A program made the position numbers and the translations under genes. The notes beneath the pieces are model-generated. The model made no database searches. It had not been told where the DNA came from and saw only the letters and a list, made by a program, of their open reading frames with translations. This document shows, piece by piece, positions 38,176 to 48,100 of a DNA stretch of 64,000 bases (position 1 is its first letter; every line of letters starts with the position of its first letter). The stretch is from Nocardia sputorum (GTDB lineage Bacteria; Actinomycetota; Actinomycetes; Mycobacteriales; Mycobacteriaceae): the NCBI RefSeq assembly GCF_027924405.1, contig NZ_AP026978.1, positions 7,316,001-7,380,000 on the forward strand. Direction: 5' to 3'.

Positions 38176-39620
38176 TTACGTTGCACCGCCTTCGAATACA
38201 GATCCAGCAGGCGCTGGTCCGGGTCGTAGCGTTTCTTGAGTTCGGTATAAGTGTTTCCGCCGTAGAGCGCGGCGAATTCATCCTTGTCGTAGAAGGAATC
38301 CGAGTACAGCGACTTATGACCGTCGAACTCGGTCACCGTGCGCTCGATGGCGCGGTTGGCCGCGCCCTCTTGCTGCCCAGGGGTGGTGGGCACGGCCGAC
38401 CAGAACCCGACATTGACGTAGGTCCGGTCCGGCTCCAGGGGATACAGCGGCCAGGCGCGTTCGCCCGGCCGATCCTGGCCGCCGGTCTCGCGCAAGCGCA
38501 GCGGGCACAGCCAGATCGGCTCGATCGGGATCTCGCGCAGGAACCATTCCACGAAGTCGGCGGTGCGTTCCACGGGCACCTCGATGTCCTGCACGACCCG
38601 CTCGCGCGGGGGATTGCCCTTGCGGGCCTCCAGCTTGTCGCCGATGGCGTACTTGTGGTCCAGCGCGACGAGCTTCCAGTAGAAGCTGCTGCGCCGGTAG
38701 CGTTTCGGCCAGAAGCGGCGGATCCTCGGGTTCTGCGTGCCGAACGCGCGCGAGCACCAGAACCAGTCGGTGTCCCAGCGCCACAGGTAGTCGTGGATGG
38801 TCAGGCGGTCGCGCTTGGGCGTGGCGCCCTCGTGCTGCAGGGACCGGTAGTAGACATCCATGCCGGTGTAGTCGCTCACCGGGCCCGGCTCGCCGGTCCG
38901 CCGGCCCAGCGTCAGGTAGCTCTCCTCGGCGGAGAACACGACGCCGTCGAGGTAGTCGACGGTTTCGCCCTGATAGACCCGGTCGGTGACGATCGCGGCG
39001 AGGGTGGTCTCCAGCTCGCGCACGTCACGGAAACGCACGTGCCGCAGCGCCACGTACGGCTGCACTTCCTCCAGCTCGATCTTCAGCCGGACCGTATAGC
39101 CCAGCGTGCCGTAGGAGTTCGGGAAGCCGCGGAACAGATCGGCGTGTTCGTTGTCCGGCGTGGCGGTGAGGATCTCGCCCGCACCGGTCAGCACGTCCAT
39201 CTCCAGCACCGACTCGTGCGGCAGACCGTTGCGGAAGGACGTGGACTCGATGCCGAGGCCGGTGACCGCGCCGCCCAGCGTGATCGTCTTGAGTTGCGGC
39301 ACGACCAGCGGCGCGAGGCCGTACGGGAGGGTGGCGGCGACCAGCTCCTCGTAGGTGGTCATGCCGGCGACGTCGGCGGTCTTGGCGGCCGGGTCCACCG
39401 CGATGACCCGGGTCAGCCCGGAGACGTCGAGTCCGGGTGCGGTGTTCTTGGCCCTGGCTCGGAAAAGGTTCGAGGTCTTCTTCGCCAACCGGACGTTGGC
39501 GTGCTCGGGTATCGCGCGGTAGCTCGCCAATAGGCGCTCCACGCCCGCTCGATGCGCGGCAAATCCTGATTCGCGTGCGGCCGGTGCGTGTCCGGCCTTC
39601 CCCAACAGACTCACTGCCAC
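38172..39620 (-). CDS. tmsA: FAD-dependent reductase for 10-methyl fatty acids
   Basis: 482 residues. FAD-binding type 4 domain (PCMH fold) with GLTRVIAVDPAAKTADVAGM, then TLGGAVTGLGIESTSFRNGL and GSYGTLGY-like NSYGTLGYTVRLK; a C-terminal domain with IPIEPIWLCPLRL. Homologue of M. tuberculosis Rv3719 (TmsA/BfaA), which reduces 10-methylene to 10-methyl stearate with NADPH. It overlaps tmsB by 4 bp. Start: GTG 39620 is the longest frame; GTG 39614 has a better ribosome site (GAGGGG, 6 nt). Confidence 0.9.
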   Translation of the reverse strand: MAVSLLGKAGHAPAARESGFAAHRAGVERLLASYRAIPEHANVRLAKKTSNLFRARAKNTAPGLDVSGLTRVIAVDPAAKTADVAGMTTYEELVAATLPYGLAPLVVPQLKTITLGGAVTGLGIESTSFRNGLPHESVLEMDVLTGAGEILTATPDNEHADLFRGFPNSYGTLGYTVRLKIELEEVQPYVALRHVRFRDVRELETTLAAIVTDRVYQGETVDYLDGVVFSAEESYLTLGRRTGEPGPVSDYTGMDVYYRSLQHEGATPKRDRLTIHDYLWRWDTDWFWCSRAFGTQNPRIRRFWPKRYRRSSFYWKLVALDHKYAIGDKLEARKGNPPRERVVQDIEVPVERTADFVEWFLREIPIEPIWLCPLRLRETGGQDRPGERAWPLYPLEPDRTYVNVGFWSAVPTTPGQQEGAANRAIERTVTEFDGHKSLYSDSFYDKDEFAALYGGNTYTELKKRYDPDQRLLDLYSKAVQRK

Positions 39621-39812
39621 CCCTCGACGCTAGTACGGACCCCACGGCTCGGCTACCGCACGGCCACGGTGGCGGAGAAATGTCACGCACATGTTGCGAA
39701 GTGGAATACCGAATTGTCTGGAGTGGTTCGCCGAACCCCGGCGCTCCGCTCCGGCGCAGGCAGGGCAGGATGGAGACCGGTCGAGACACCGCATCCGGAC
39801 AAGGAGCTCATT

Positions 39813-40247
39813 GTGGGACAGGTCAGCGCCAGTAGTTCGATCGACGTGGCGGCGGATCCGCAGCGCGCGCTGGAGGCCATCGCCGACTACGACACGGTAC
39901 GTCCGCGCATTCTCTCGTCGCACTACCGCGACTACAAGGTGGTCGAAGGCGGCAAAGGCGCGGGCACCGTCGCGGAATGGACGTTGCAGGCCACCGAGAA
40001 GCGCTCGCGGAACGTGCACGCGGTCGTCTCGGTGTCCGATTCGATTGTCACCGAGCGCGACTCGAATTCGACGCTGGTGAACACCTGGACCGTCACTCCC
40101 GAGGGCGCGGGCGCGCGGGTCACGCTGCGCACCACCTGGAAGGGCGCGGGCGGCATCGCGGGCATCTTCGAGGGCATCTTCGCACCGCTGGGCCTGAAGA
40201 AGATCCAGGCCGAGGTGCTCGGGAATCTGCAGCGCGAGCTGGCCTGA
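39813..40247 (+). CDS. SRPBCC protein (Rv3718c-like)
   Basis: 144 residues from GTG 39813 (site AAGGAGCTC). Helix-grip features: VSASSSIDVAADPQRALEAI, then RILSSHYRDYKVVEGGKGAG, the strand SNSTLVNTWTVTPEGAGARV, and the C-terminal helix IFAPLGLKKIQAEVLGNLQR. It lies divergently from tmsA in the same position as Rv3718c in M. tuberculosis. Ligand unknown. A terminator follows. Confidence 0.83.
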   Translation: MGQVSASSSIDVAADPQRALEAIADYDTVRPRILSSHYRDYKVVEGGKGAGTVAEWTLQATEKRSRNVHAVVSVSDSIVTERDSNSTLVNTWTVTPEGAGARVTLRTTWKGAGGIAGIFEGIFAPLGLKKIQAEVLGNLQRELA

Positions 40248-40254
40248 TCCAGCG

Positions 40255-40290
40255 GACGCGACGACGGTCCGTTCGGGCCGCCGTCGCGTC
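40255..40290. terminator. Hairpin terminator
   Basis: A 16-bp stem (40255-40270 with 40275-40290, with two G-U type pairs) and 4-nt loop between the convergent SRPBCC and VOC genes. Confidence 0.8.
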
Positions 40291-40300
40291 TACGCGGGGT

Positions 40301-40648
40301 CTACTCGGGCGCGATGTCGAAGAGGTTCCCCTCCGGATCGGCCAGTGTCGTCCACTTCAGGCCCCACTCGTCGAAGTCGCCGACGTGCTTCGCGCCGAGA
40401 TCGATCGCGCGTGCGACCTCGTCCCGGTCCGATGCTTGCAGGTCCAGGTGGATCACGTTCTTGCCCGGGTTCTTGTCGGGCACCCGAGTGAACATCAGCA
40501 CGGTCGCCGCACCCGCGGTCCGGCCGACGGTGGCGAATTCCGGGGTGGGGTCGGGATCGACGGGCGTCTCCAGCAACCGTGACCAGAATTCGGCCAGGGC
40601 ACCCGCATTCTCGCAATCGATGGTGACGTGGGCGATCGAGAGCGTCAT
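40301..40648 (-). CDS. VOC/glyoxalase-like protein
   Basis: 115 residues from ATG 40648 (site AAGGAGATATCC). The fold is the vicinal-oxygen-chelate type: IAHVTIDCENAGALAEFWS, then VIHLDLQASDRDEVAR and a C-terminal LADPEGNLFDI. The usual metal ligands are partly present (His8, Glu113). It is 13 bp downstream of the MerR gene, so it is probably in the same operon. Either a metal-dependent enzyme or a drug-binding protein of the bleomycin-resistance type. Confidence 0.82.
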   Translation of the reverse strand: MTLSIAHVTIDCENAGALAEFWSRLLETPVDPDPTPEFATVGRTAGAATVLMFTRVPDKNPGKNVIHLDLQASDRDEVARAIDLGAKHVGDFDEWGLKWTTLADPEGNLFDIAPE

Positions 40649-40661
40649 GGATATCTCCTTT

Positions 40662-41474
40662 TCAAGGCTGGGCGATGGGCCAGCACACTTCGGTCCGGTA
40701 AGTGGTGGGATCGTCGGACACGTCCGGTCCGACCAGGTACATCTCGCGGATCGGCTCCGATAGCGCGACGTCGTGTTCGGCGACATGACTGCCCAGCGCG
40801 CCGTAGGTTCGGTCGAAATCCTCGAACGGGCCCTCGTGCACGGCGACGGCGAAACGGCGTGGAGGTAGCTCGATCGCCGAAAGCCCCGCGGGCAGTGCGA
40901 CATCGGCGTCGGCGAGCGGGACGAACGCGACGACCGCGCCCTCGTCCTGTTCGAAGAAATCGGTGCCGTAGGTGGCGCCGCCGACGCCCGCGGGCGTGAT
41001 GTCCGCGGCGGCCAGCGCCTCGTACAACGCCTGGAACGTCGAAGCGCACCACTCGCCGATGCCTTCGCGCGCCACCGTCGCGCCGATCGCCGCCGCCGGG
41101 AACGCCGCGACAGTGCGGTACTCCACGGTGATCGGAGCCGAGGGCGTCAGCAGCGCGCGTAACGAGGCCACAACCGCGCGGGTACGGGCCAACTCGGCCT
41201 CCATGCGCTCCAGATGCGCACGCAGCGTGGCGTCGCGGGCGTTCTCGTCCGGCGCGGCGAGCACCGCGCGGATCTCCGGGACCGGCATGTCCAGCTCGCG
41301 CAACCGGCGGATCAACTGCGCCTGCGAGACTTGCGCCGTCGCGTACCGCCGATAGCCCGAACTCGCGTCTATGCCGACCGGAGCGAGCAGGCCGATCTCG
41401 TGGTAGTAGCGCAACGTCTTCACGCTGAGATTGCTCAGCCTGGAGAATTCCCCGATGGGGACGGTTGCCGTCAT
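40662..41474 (-). CDS. MerR-family regulator with GyrI-like effector domain
   Basis: 270 residues from ATG 41474. An N-terminal MerR winged helix (PIGEFSRLSNLSVKTLRYYH, SGYRRYATAQVSQAQLIRRL), a coiled-coil linker, and a C-terminal GyrI/SoxR-effector type domain (AVHEGPFEDFDRTYGALGSH, MYLVGPDVSDDP) as in BmrR/TipAL-like multidrug-sensing regulators. The 41481-41511 region is a MerR-type promoter whose transcription start would fall on this ATG, so the mRNA would be leaderless. GTG 41489 also is in frame but would overlap that operator. Confidence 0.87.
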   Translation of the reverse strand: MTATVPIGEFSRLSNLSVKTLRYYHEIGLLAPVGIDASSGYRRYATAQVSQAQLIRRLRELDMPVPEIRAVLAAPDENARDATLRAHLERMEAELARTRAVVASLRALLTPSAPITVEYRTVAAFPAAAIGATVAREGIGEWCASTFQALYEALAAADITPAGVGGATYGTDFFEQDEGAVVAFVPLADADVALPAGLSAIELPPRRFAVAVHEGPFEDFDRTYGALGSHVAEHDVALSEPIREMYLVGPDVSDDPTTYRTEVCWPIAQP

Positions 41475-41480
41475 GGCATC

Positions 41481-41511
41481 AGCCAACACCCTCCAGTGAC
41501 GGGAGGGTCAA
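41481..41511 (-). promoter_or_regulatory. MerR-type promoter/operator with 19-bp spacer
   Basis: On the minus strand: -35 TTGACC (41506-41511), a 19-bp spacer that contains most of the perfect inverted repeat ACCCTCC-N7-GGAGGGT (41488-41508), and a weak -10 TTGGCT (41481-41486). The over-long spacer with an operator between the elements is the hallmark of MerR-activated promoters. Confidence 0.7.
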
Positions 41512-41525
41512 ACGACACTCGTCGG

Positions 41526-42158
41526 TCAGGCGAGTGCGAAGGTCAACAGCAGGGTGGTCTGGAAGGCGCCGCGCCACCAGGAGTAGCCGAACCACACGCC
41601 GGGAGTGACCTCTCGGATCTCGTCGTAGACCGGCGGCGTCGGCGAAGGCGCGTAATCGAGCGCCCAGGCCGGCTGCCCGTCGGTCAGGGCAGGCGCCGCG
41701 TAGACGTCGGCGCGCCAGCCCTCGACGCCCGCGCCGGTGAGGCGGTTCATCAGGTAGCCGCCGTCCGGGCCGGTGTAGAAGGTCTTGCCGATCCACAGCG
41801 GAGGCGCGACGGCCTGCATGACCGGCGGGCGAGTGACCCAGCCCGACGTCACACCGGTCGGAACGGCGCCGAGCGGCGCGGCGCGGAAGATGGCGTCCTG
41901 TTGTTCCGCCGAACACCGGAAGCGCAGCGAATCGAGCGTCGCGGCCTTGTCGCCGGGGTAGAGGACGCAGCCGCCGCCGTAGTCGGCTACCGCCGGGGTG
42001 GGTTCGACCTCGATGCCCTCTTGGACATCGGTCACCTGGGACGCATCGATGATCTCCGTGTCCGCCGACGCCGCGGGACCCGCCGCGCCGAGAAAGATGC
42101 TGGGAACACCAATCGTGAGCACCAGACTGCTCAGAAAACGTGCACGAACTGCGATCAT
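41526..42158 (-). CDS. Secreted hypothetical protein
   Basis: 210 residues from ATG 42158 (site GGAGACAA). Sec signal ([20 protein letters not shown]...GPAASADT). The mature part has three features that stand out: [20 protein letters not shown] with two cysteines, a Pro-rich [16 protein letters not shown], and a C-terminal [19 protein letters not shown], which may be a strand or a hydrophobic tail. No family recognised. Divergent from ybaB. Confidence 0.62.
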   Translation of the reverse strand: MIAVRARFLSSLVLTIGVPSIFLGAAGPAASADTEIIDASQVTDVQEGIEVEPTPAVADYGGGCVLYPGDKAATLDSLRFRCSAEQQDAIFRAAPLGAVPTGVTSGWVTRPPVMQAVAPPLWIGKTFYTGPDGGYLMNRLTGAGVEGWRADVYAAPALTDGQPAWALDYAPSPTPPVYDEIREVTPGVWFGYSWWRGAFQTTLLLTFALA

Positions 42159-42352
42159 CTTTGTCTCCAGATTTGCACACCGGTCGCCGACCCGGTGTCG
42201 ATGGTAAGGGGAGCTCGGTCGGTCTCCACCGGAACTACCCAACCTGTTATCCACCATGCGCCGCGGTGATCGCCGACCGTCGGGCCGCGCCAGGGACATG
42301 GTGCGGCAGGACTAGGCTGGCCGGTGACACCTTCTCCAGAGAGGACCCTCCC

Positions 42353-42685
42353 GTGCAGCCAGGTGGCCAGTTCGACATGCAACAGTTGCTCGCCCAGGCG
42401 CAGCAGATGCAGCAGGCGGTGATGGAAGCCCAGGCCGAGATCGCGGCGACCGAGGTGGAGGGCGCGGCGGGCGGTGGCCTGGTCAAGGTCACCATCAAGG
42501 CCAGCGGTGAGGTGCTGTCGCTGACCATCGATCCCAAGGCCGTGGATCCCGACGACGTCGAGACCTTGCAGGACCTGGTCATCGGCGCGGTCAACGACGC
42601 GATGGCCAACGCGCAGCGCGTCGCCGCCGAACGGCTCGGACCGCTGTCCGGCGGCCTCGGCGGCGGTTCGCTGCCCGGTTTCTGA
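42353..42685 (+). CDS. YbaB/EbfC nucleoid-associated protein
   Basis: 110 residues from GTG 42353 (site GAGAGGACC). Starts with a helix [20 protein letters not shown], then [20 protein letters not shown] and the C-terminal helices [20 protein letters not shown], the YbaB dimeric DNA-binding fold. It is 13 bp before recR, as in most bacteria, and corresponds to Rv3716c. Confidence 0.92.
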   Translation: MQPGGQFDMQQLLAQAQQMQQAVMEAQAEIAATEVEGAAGGGLVKVTIKASGEVLSLTIDPKAVDPDDVETLQDLVIGAVNDAMANAQRVAAERLGPLSGGLGGGSLPGF

Positions 42686-42698
42686 GCCGAGGCAGCGG

Positions 42699-43307
42699 GT
42701 GTACGAGGGTCCGGTCCAGGATCTGATCGACGAGTTGGGCAAGCTGCCCGGCGTCGGTCCGAAGAGCGCGCAGCGCATCGCCTTCCACTTGTTGCAGGTG
42801 GAGCCGCCGGAGATCGATCGGTTGCAGGCCGCGCTGCAGAAGGTGCGCGACGGTGTGCAGTTCTGCGTCACGTGCGGGACGGTCTCCGACGGCGAGCTGT
42901 GCCGCATCTGCGCCGATCCGCGCCGGGACCGGACCATGATCTGCGTGGTCGAGGAACCCAAGGACGTGCAGGCGATCGAGCGCACCCGGGAGTTCCGCGG
43001 TCGCTACCACGTGCTCGGCGGCGCGCTGGACCCGCTCAGCGGGATCGGTCCCGATCAGCTGCGGATCCGGGAACTGCTGGCGCGCATCGGGAATCAGGAG
43101 GACGGCGTCGACGTCAGCGAGGTGATCATCGCGACCGACCCGAACACCGAGGGCGAGGCCACCGCCACCTACCTGGTCCGGATGCTGCGCGACTTCCCCG
43201 GCCTGAGCGTGACCAGGCTGGCCTCGGGCCTGCCGATGGGTGGCGACCTGGAGTTCGCCGACGAGCTGACCCTCGGCCGCGCGCTGTCGGGGCGGCGCGC
43301 GCTGTAA
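42699..43307 (+). CDS. recR: Recombination mediator protein RecR
   Basis: 202 residues from GTG 42699. Helix-hairpin-helix [17 protein letters not shown], the four-cysteine zinc finger [16 protein letters not shown], a Toprim domain ([29 protein letters not shown]) and the C-terminal SGRRAL. It loads RecA with RecO/RecF at gaps. Co-transcribed with ybaB; matches Rv3715c in the conserved order. Confidence 0.96.
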   Translation: MYEGPVQDLIDELGKLPGVGPKSAQRIAFHLLQVEPPEIDRLQAALQKVRDGVQFCVTCGTVSDGELCRICADPRRDRTMICVVEEPKDVQAIERTREFRGRYHVLGGALDPLSGIGPDQLRIRELLARIGNQEDGVDVSEVIIATDPNTEGEATATYLVRMLRDFPGLSVTRLASGLPMGGDLEFADELTLGRALSGRRAL

Positions 43308-43369
43308 GCGGCGAAATCGTTTTCCACGAGCACGATCGCGCCCGCCGCGCGTGGGTTACCGTGTCGGGG

Positions 43370-43987
43370 ATGAGCATCGAATTCGTGCTGACGACGCTCG
43401 TCATCGTCGCCACCCCCGGCACCGGGGTGCTGTTCACGCTGGCGGCCGGACTGTCCCGGGGAGCGCGAGCCGCGGTGATCGCGGCCTTCGGCTGTACGCT
43501 CGGCACCGTCCCGCACCTGATCGCGGCGATCACTGGTCTGGCCGCGCTGCTGAATGCCAGCGCGGTCGCGTTCCAGACGCTGAAGTACCTGGGCGTCGCC
43601 TATCTGGTGTACATGGCCTGGACCACGTTCCGGGACAAAGGCGCGCTCGCCGTGCCGGAGCACATCGGGCACAGCGCGCCCTCGGCGCGGAAAGTGATCA
43701 CCTCGGCGGTGCTGCTCAACCTCCTCAACCCCAAGCTGACCATCTTCTTCTTCGCGTTCCTGCCGCAGTTCGTCCCCAGCGCGGCGCCGAATGCGCTGAC
43801 GCGCATGCTCGCATTGAGCGGCATCTTCATGCTCGCCACCTTGGTGGTGTTCGCGGTGTACGGCGCGTGCGCCGCCGCTGTGCGCGACCAGGTCGTGTCC
43901 CGGCCCGCCGTGGTGACCTGGACGCGCCGGGTCTTCGGCGCCTCGTTCCTGGCGCTGGCCGGCCGGTTGGCCGCCCAGAACCAGTGA
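43370..43987 (+). CDS. LysE-family exporter
   Basis: 205 residues from ATG 43370. The motif VIVATPGTGVLFTLAAGLSRGARAAV is the LysE/RhtB P-x-P-type signature in TM helix 1-2, and the remaining helices (LKYLGVAYLVYMAW, AVLLNLLNPKLTIFFFAFLP, LALSGIFMLATLVVFAVYG) fit the six-helix family. It probably exports an amino acid or its analogue. It runs in the same direction as recR with a 62-bp gap. Confidence 0.88.
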   Translation: MSIEFVLTTLVIVATPGTGVLFTLAAGLSRGARAAVIAAFGCTLGTVPHLIAAITGLAALLNASAVAFQTLKYLGVAYLVYMAWTTFRDKGALAVPEHIGHSAPSARKVITSAVLLNLLNPKLTIFFFAFLPQFVPSAAPNALTRMLALSGIFMLATLVVFAVYGACAAAVRDQVVSRPAVVTWTRRVFGASFLALAGRLAAQNQ

Positions 43988-43993
43988 CCGGGT

Positions 43994-44638
43994 TCAGAGG
44001 TCGACGCGGGTCCAGGGGAGGCCGGGAAAGCGGCTGCGGTCGTCGTTGGCCCAGCCCCAGATGAGAGCGGCCACCGTGGCGGGGTCGGAGACGGTGGTGC
44101 CGAAATGCTTGTCGGATGAGCCGTCCCGGTATTCGACGGTGTACGCGCCGGTGTTCCCGCGATAGGTCTGGATGTAGAACTCCTCGCCGCGTTCGACGAC
44201 GAGATACGGGTTCGGCGCACTCAGCTCCGGAACCCACTGATGGACGAGCGTTTCGGTCAGGTAGGGGAACTCGCCCGCGCCGCCGTGGGTGACGATGGCC
44301 TCGACGCGCCCGGCGGGATCGATCAGCCAGGCCAGCTGCGGGTCGTAAATGGCGTAGTTCAGTGGTGTGGCCAGTTCGAACAGCAAGTGGCGGACGAAGC
44401 CGATCGCGTCGTAGGGACACGGCACGTGCAGCACCGCGCCGGTGGCGGCCCCGCCGACCGGGGCGGTACTGAGAAAGCTGTCCTCCTCGGGCAGTTCCGC
44501 GTTGCGTCTGTTCAGTTCGGCCGCGATCTGCGCGACCGCCCCGGCCTCGGGGACGCCCTGCTGGGTGCTCAGGTAGGCGTCGACCTCCGGGATCGACGAC
44601 GCGACACCGGACGGCAGCAACACGTGGTCATAGCTCAC
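43994..44638 (-). CDS. Hypothetical protein conserved in actinobacteria
   Basis: 214 residues from GTG 44638. I do not recognise a domain with known function. Distinctive segments: SYDHVLLPSGVASSIPEVDAY near the start, ELNRRNAELPEEDSFLSTAP, HVPCPYDAIGFVRHLLFELA, THGGAGEFPYLTETLVHQWV and FYIQTYRGNTGAYTVEYRDG. It resembles compact soluble proteins with an alpha/beta layout. It is convergent with the LysE gene (6 bp between stops). Confidence 0.6.
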   Translation of the reverse strand: MSYDHVLLPSGVASSIPEVDAYLSTQQGVPEAGAVAQIAAELNRRNAELPEEDSFLSTAPVGGAATGAVLHVPCPYDAIGFVRHLLFELATPLNYAIYDPQLAWLIDPAGRVEAIVTHGGAGEFPYLTETLVHQWVPELSAPNPYLVVERGEEFYIQTYRGNTGAYTVEYRDGSSDKHFGTTVSDPATVAALIWGWANDDRSRFPGLPWTRVDL

Positions 44639-44660
44639 CCGGGCCAGGGTACGGAACCGT

Positions 44661-44867
44661 TCAGGCGCGGCGGCGAACCGTGTCTTCGTCGGTGCACCGG
44701 CAGCCGCCCGCGAGGTCTCGGCAATCGAGGACAAAGGCGTGCCGGGCGTGGCTGAGTTCCAGGCAGTGCTCGTCGGTGCATTCGGCGATCCGGCTCGCGT
44801 GCACGATCAGGGTTCCGTGGCAGTGGTCGAACGCGGACTCGCACGATGAGCAATCGGTTGTACGCAT
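44661..44867 (-). CDS. Cys-rich small protein
   Basis: 68 residues from ATG 44867, with an ideal ribosome site (AGGAGGTCAT). It has eight cysteines at residues 6, 9, 16, 30, 35, 49, 56 and 58, including C-x2-C and C-x-C pairs, plus several histidines. This suggests a zinc- or metal-binding fold. No signal peptide. No family recognised; it lies alone between two divergently spaced genes. Confidence 0.6.
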   Translation of the reverse strand: MRTTDCSSCESAFDHCHGTLIVHASRIAECTDEHCLELSHARHAFVLDCRDLAGGCRCTDEDTVRRRA

Positions 44868-45163
44868 ATGACCTCCTGGCGAGATCGTTGTCGTGGTTCG
44901 GTGATACCACCGGCCCGGCCGTCGCGGTGGGACCTGGCCCGCGTGTCGCCTGTTCGATGTGAAGGCAACTGCGTGGCAACTGAGCATGACGACTGCGGGG
45001 CATCCTGTTGCTTCGCCCGATATCGACGCTGCGACATGCGAAAATGGCCACGAATCCGAACGGTGCGTTGTGTTCGACACGGTAGAACGGTTCGGGTCGT
45101 GACCGTTCAGAGAACGTTCGGCGACCATTGGTCGAGGATGGCGGCGGAAGTGAGGTCGGCGCG

Positions 45164-48100
45164 GTGACGTTGCGTGAGGAGCGGCGGGAGACCGTCACCG
45201 GCGTCGTTGTGCGCGAACAGTTCACGCGCTACCGCGCGGAGGGCGCCGAAACGGCCGCCTACGACGAATGTGGCGCGCCCGTGGCGGGCTACTACGACGA
45301 ACTGGCCGACGTGGACGGCACGGTGCGCCGGACCTGGTCGGAGCTGTCGGCCGACTTCGGCCGACTCGGCGGGGACGGGCTGCGCAGGCTGGACAGCCGG
45401 GTGCGCAGGCTGATCGATGACGACGGGATCGCCTACCACGAGGTCGGCGCCTCGGCCGACGCCACGGCGCCCTGGCGCCTCGATCCGATTCCTTTGCTGG
45501 TCGCCGCGGACGACTGGACCCGGCTGGAGGCCGGGTTGGAACAGCGCTCCCGGGTATTCGACGAGGTGCTCACCGATGTCTACGGGCCGCGCAGGACGAT
45601 CGTCTCGGGGCTGCTGGCGCCCGAAGTCGTCTTCGGTAACCGTGGCTACGTCCGGGCAGCGCACGGCATCACCGTGCCGGGGCGGCATCAGCTCTTCCTG
45701 CACGCCTGCGATCTGAGCCGTTGGGCCGACGGGCGGTTCCGGGTGCTCGCGGACTGGACGCAAGCGCCTTCCGGCGCGGGATACGCGCTGGCCGATCGCA
45801 GGGTCGTGGCGACCGCGATCCCGGAGTCGTTCGAGCATGCCAATCCACGTCCGCTGACGCCCTTCGCCAGGGCGATGCGCCTGATGCTGATCGAATCGGC
45901 GCCGACCGACGACGACGAGCCGGTCGTCGTGGTGCTCAGCCCAGGCGTGCATTCCGAGACCGCGTTCGATCAGGCCTATCTCGCCTCCACGCTCGGCTTT
46001 CCGTTGGTGGAGAGCGCGGATCTGGTGGTGCGCGACGGCGCGCTGTGGATGCGGTCGCTCGGCACGCTGAAACGGGTCGACGTGGTGCTGCGCCGGGTGG
46101 ACGCCGAGTTGTCCGATCCACTCGACCTGCGGCCGGATTCGCGCCTGGGTGTGGCCGGCCTGGTCGAGGTGCTCCGGCGCGGCGCGGTGACGGTGGTGAA
46201 CACGTTGGGCAGCGGTCTGCTGGAGAATCCCGCGCTGGCCGGTTTCCTGCCCGCTCTCGCACGCGCGCTGCTCGGCGAGGATCTGCTGCTGGAGAACGCG
46301 CCGTCGTACTGGGGCGGTCGCGAGCGGGAGCGCAAGCATCTGATCGCGCACTTGGACAAGCTGATCCTGCGCTCCGCGATCGACGGCACCACGCTGGTCG
46401 GCCCCGAGCTGAGCCGGGAGCAGCGCGCGGAGACGAAGGCGAGGATCGAGGCGCATGGGTGGCAGTGGGTGGGCCGGGAACCGGCCCAATTCTCCGTGGC
46501 GCCCGCGATCAGCGATCACGAGAACCTCGGCGCGGCTCCGGTCGGCATGCGCTTGTTCTCCCTCGCCCACCGGGGCGGCTATACCGTGCTGTCCGGCGGC
46601 CTCGGTCAACTGCGTCAGCGCACTGCCGACCGCGCCGCGCGCACAGTGGCCGCCAAAGACGTCTGGGTGCGGGCCGCGCCGACGACCGCCGCCGCGATCA
46701 GCACCGAGCCGTCCCGCGAACGGCGCACCGCGCCGATCGTGGAGCCGATCAGCTCCCCCCGTGTGCTCAACGACCTGTTCTGGATGGGTCGCTACGGGGA
46801 GCGCGCGGAGGACACGGCCCGTCTCCTGATCGCCACCCACGAGCGTTACCAGGAGTTCCGCTATCGCCCTTGGCTGGAAGGCGCCGAGGCGCTGCCGATC
46901 CTGCTGGCCGCTCTCGGCCGGACCACCGCCACCGCCGCTCCGACCGAGGGGCTGTCCGGTGTCGAAGCGCGCGCCCTCGCACCACAACAGAGTGCGGCCG
47001 ATCGCGGCCTGCTCGCGCCGCCGGACGGCGTCGAGGTCGACGGGGGCGTCACGCAGTCCAGCGACGAGCGAGCGCACTCCCCGGCCGGAACGATCGCGGA
47101 ATCCGATGACGGGCCGAGTGCGGCGCGGCCGGGGCCGGGCGAGTCTGTGCCCGAGACTCCAGCGCCGGACCTGCGGCGGCAATCCGGCAGGGGTACCGCC
47201 ACACACGTGCCTTCCGCCGAGTCGTCCGGGCCGCGCTTCCCAAAATTTTCATGGCGAGGGCACGATTCGCGGCAGTCGGAGCACTCCACCGCAGGGTCCC
47301 GGAACGAAGCCGTGGCCCACGCCGGTGCGGAACAACCGATCACGGCCGGTGTGGAGGCCGTCGCGGAACCACCGGACGGCGCCGACACGGCAGCGGCACC
47401 GATCACCACCTCCGAGGCGTACCGGGTGCCCGGCGGTTCCCGTTCGGGCCACGACTATCTCGTCGCACTGACGATCGACCGCGAGTTGCCCGGTTCGCTG
47501 GCCTTCGCGATCGACCGCTACGGCAACGCCGCGCGCGCCGTGCGTGACCAGTTGTCGGTGGACACCTGGATGATCCTGGGCGCGGTCGACCGTGCGCTGG
47601 CGAGCTATCCGGAGGCGGCGGACGACCAGGAGGCGGAGCTCTCGGAGGTGCACGCGCGCAGTCTGGCCGGGCTGCTCGCGCTGTCCGGCATCGACGGGGA
47701 GTCGCTGATCCGGGACACCGGGTGGCACGTCAGGGACATCGGCAAGCGGATCGAGCGCGGTCTCGCTCTGACCGCGTTGCTGTCGGCCGCGCTGACCCAG
47801 CGGTATCCGGAGCAGACCGAGCGGGAGGTCACCGGATGGGTGCTGCGCGCCACCGAGTCCTCGGTGAGTTACCGGCGGCGGCATCAGGAATCGGTCCGGA
47901 TAGCGGACGTCGCCGAACTCCTCCTGTTCGACACCGCCAATCCGCGCTCGCTGGCCTATCAGCTGGACCGGTTGCACGCCGCTTTCCACGCGCTGCCCGG
48001 CGCGTCCGGATCCTCGCGTCCGCAGCGGTTGCTCGCCGACGCGCGCCGCATGCTGCGCCGCCTGGATCCCGACGACTTGGCGGTCACCGACGCGGACGAC

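Noticed and set aside
43994..44638. EspG-type ESX chaperone
   Set aside because: Size and the word-like pattern of strands prompted the idea, but no EspG hallmark is present and no ESX genes are nearby.
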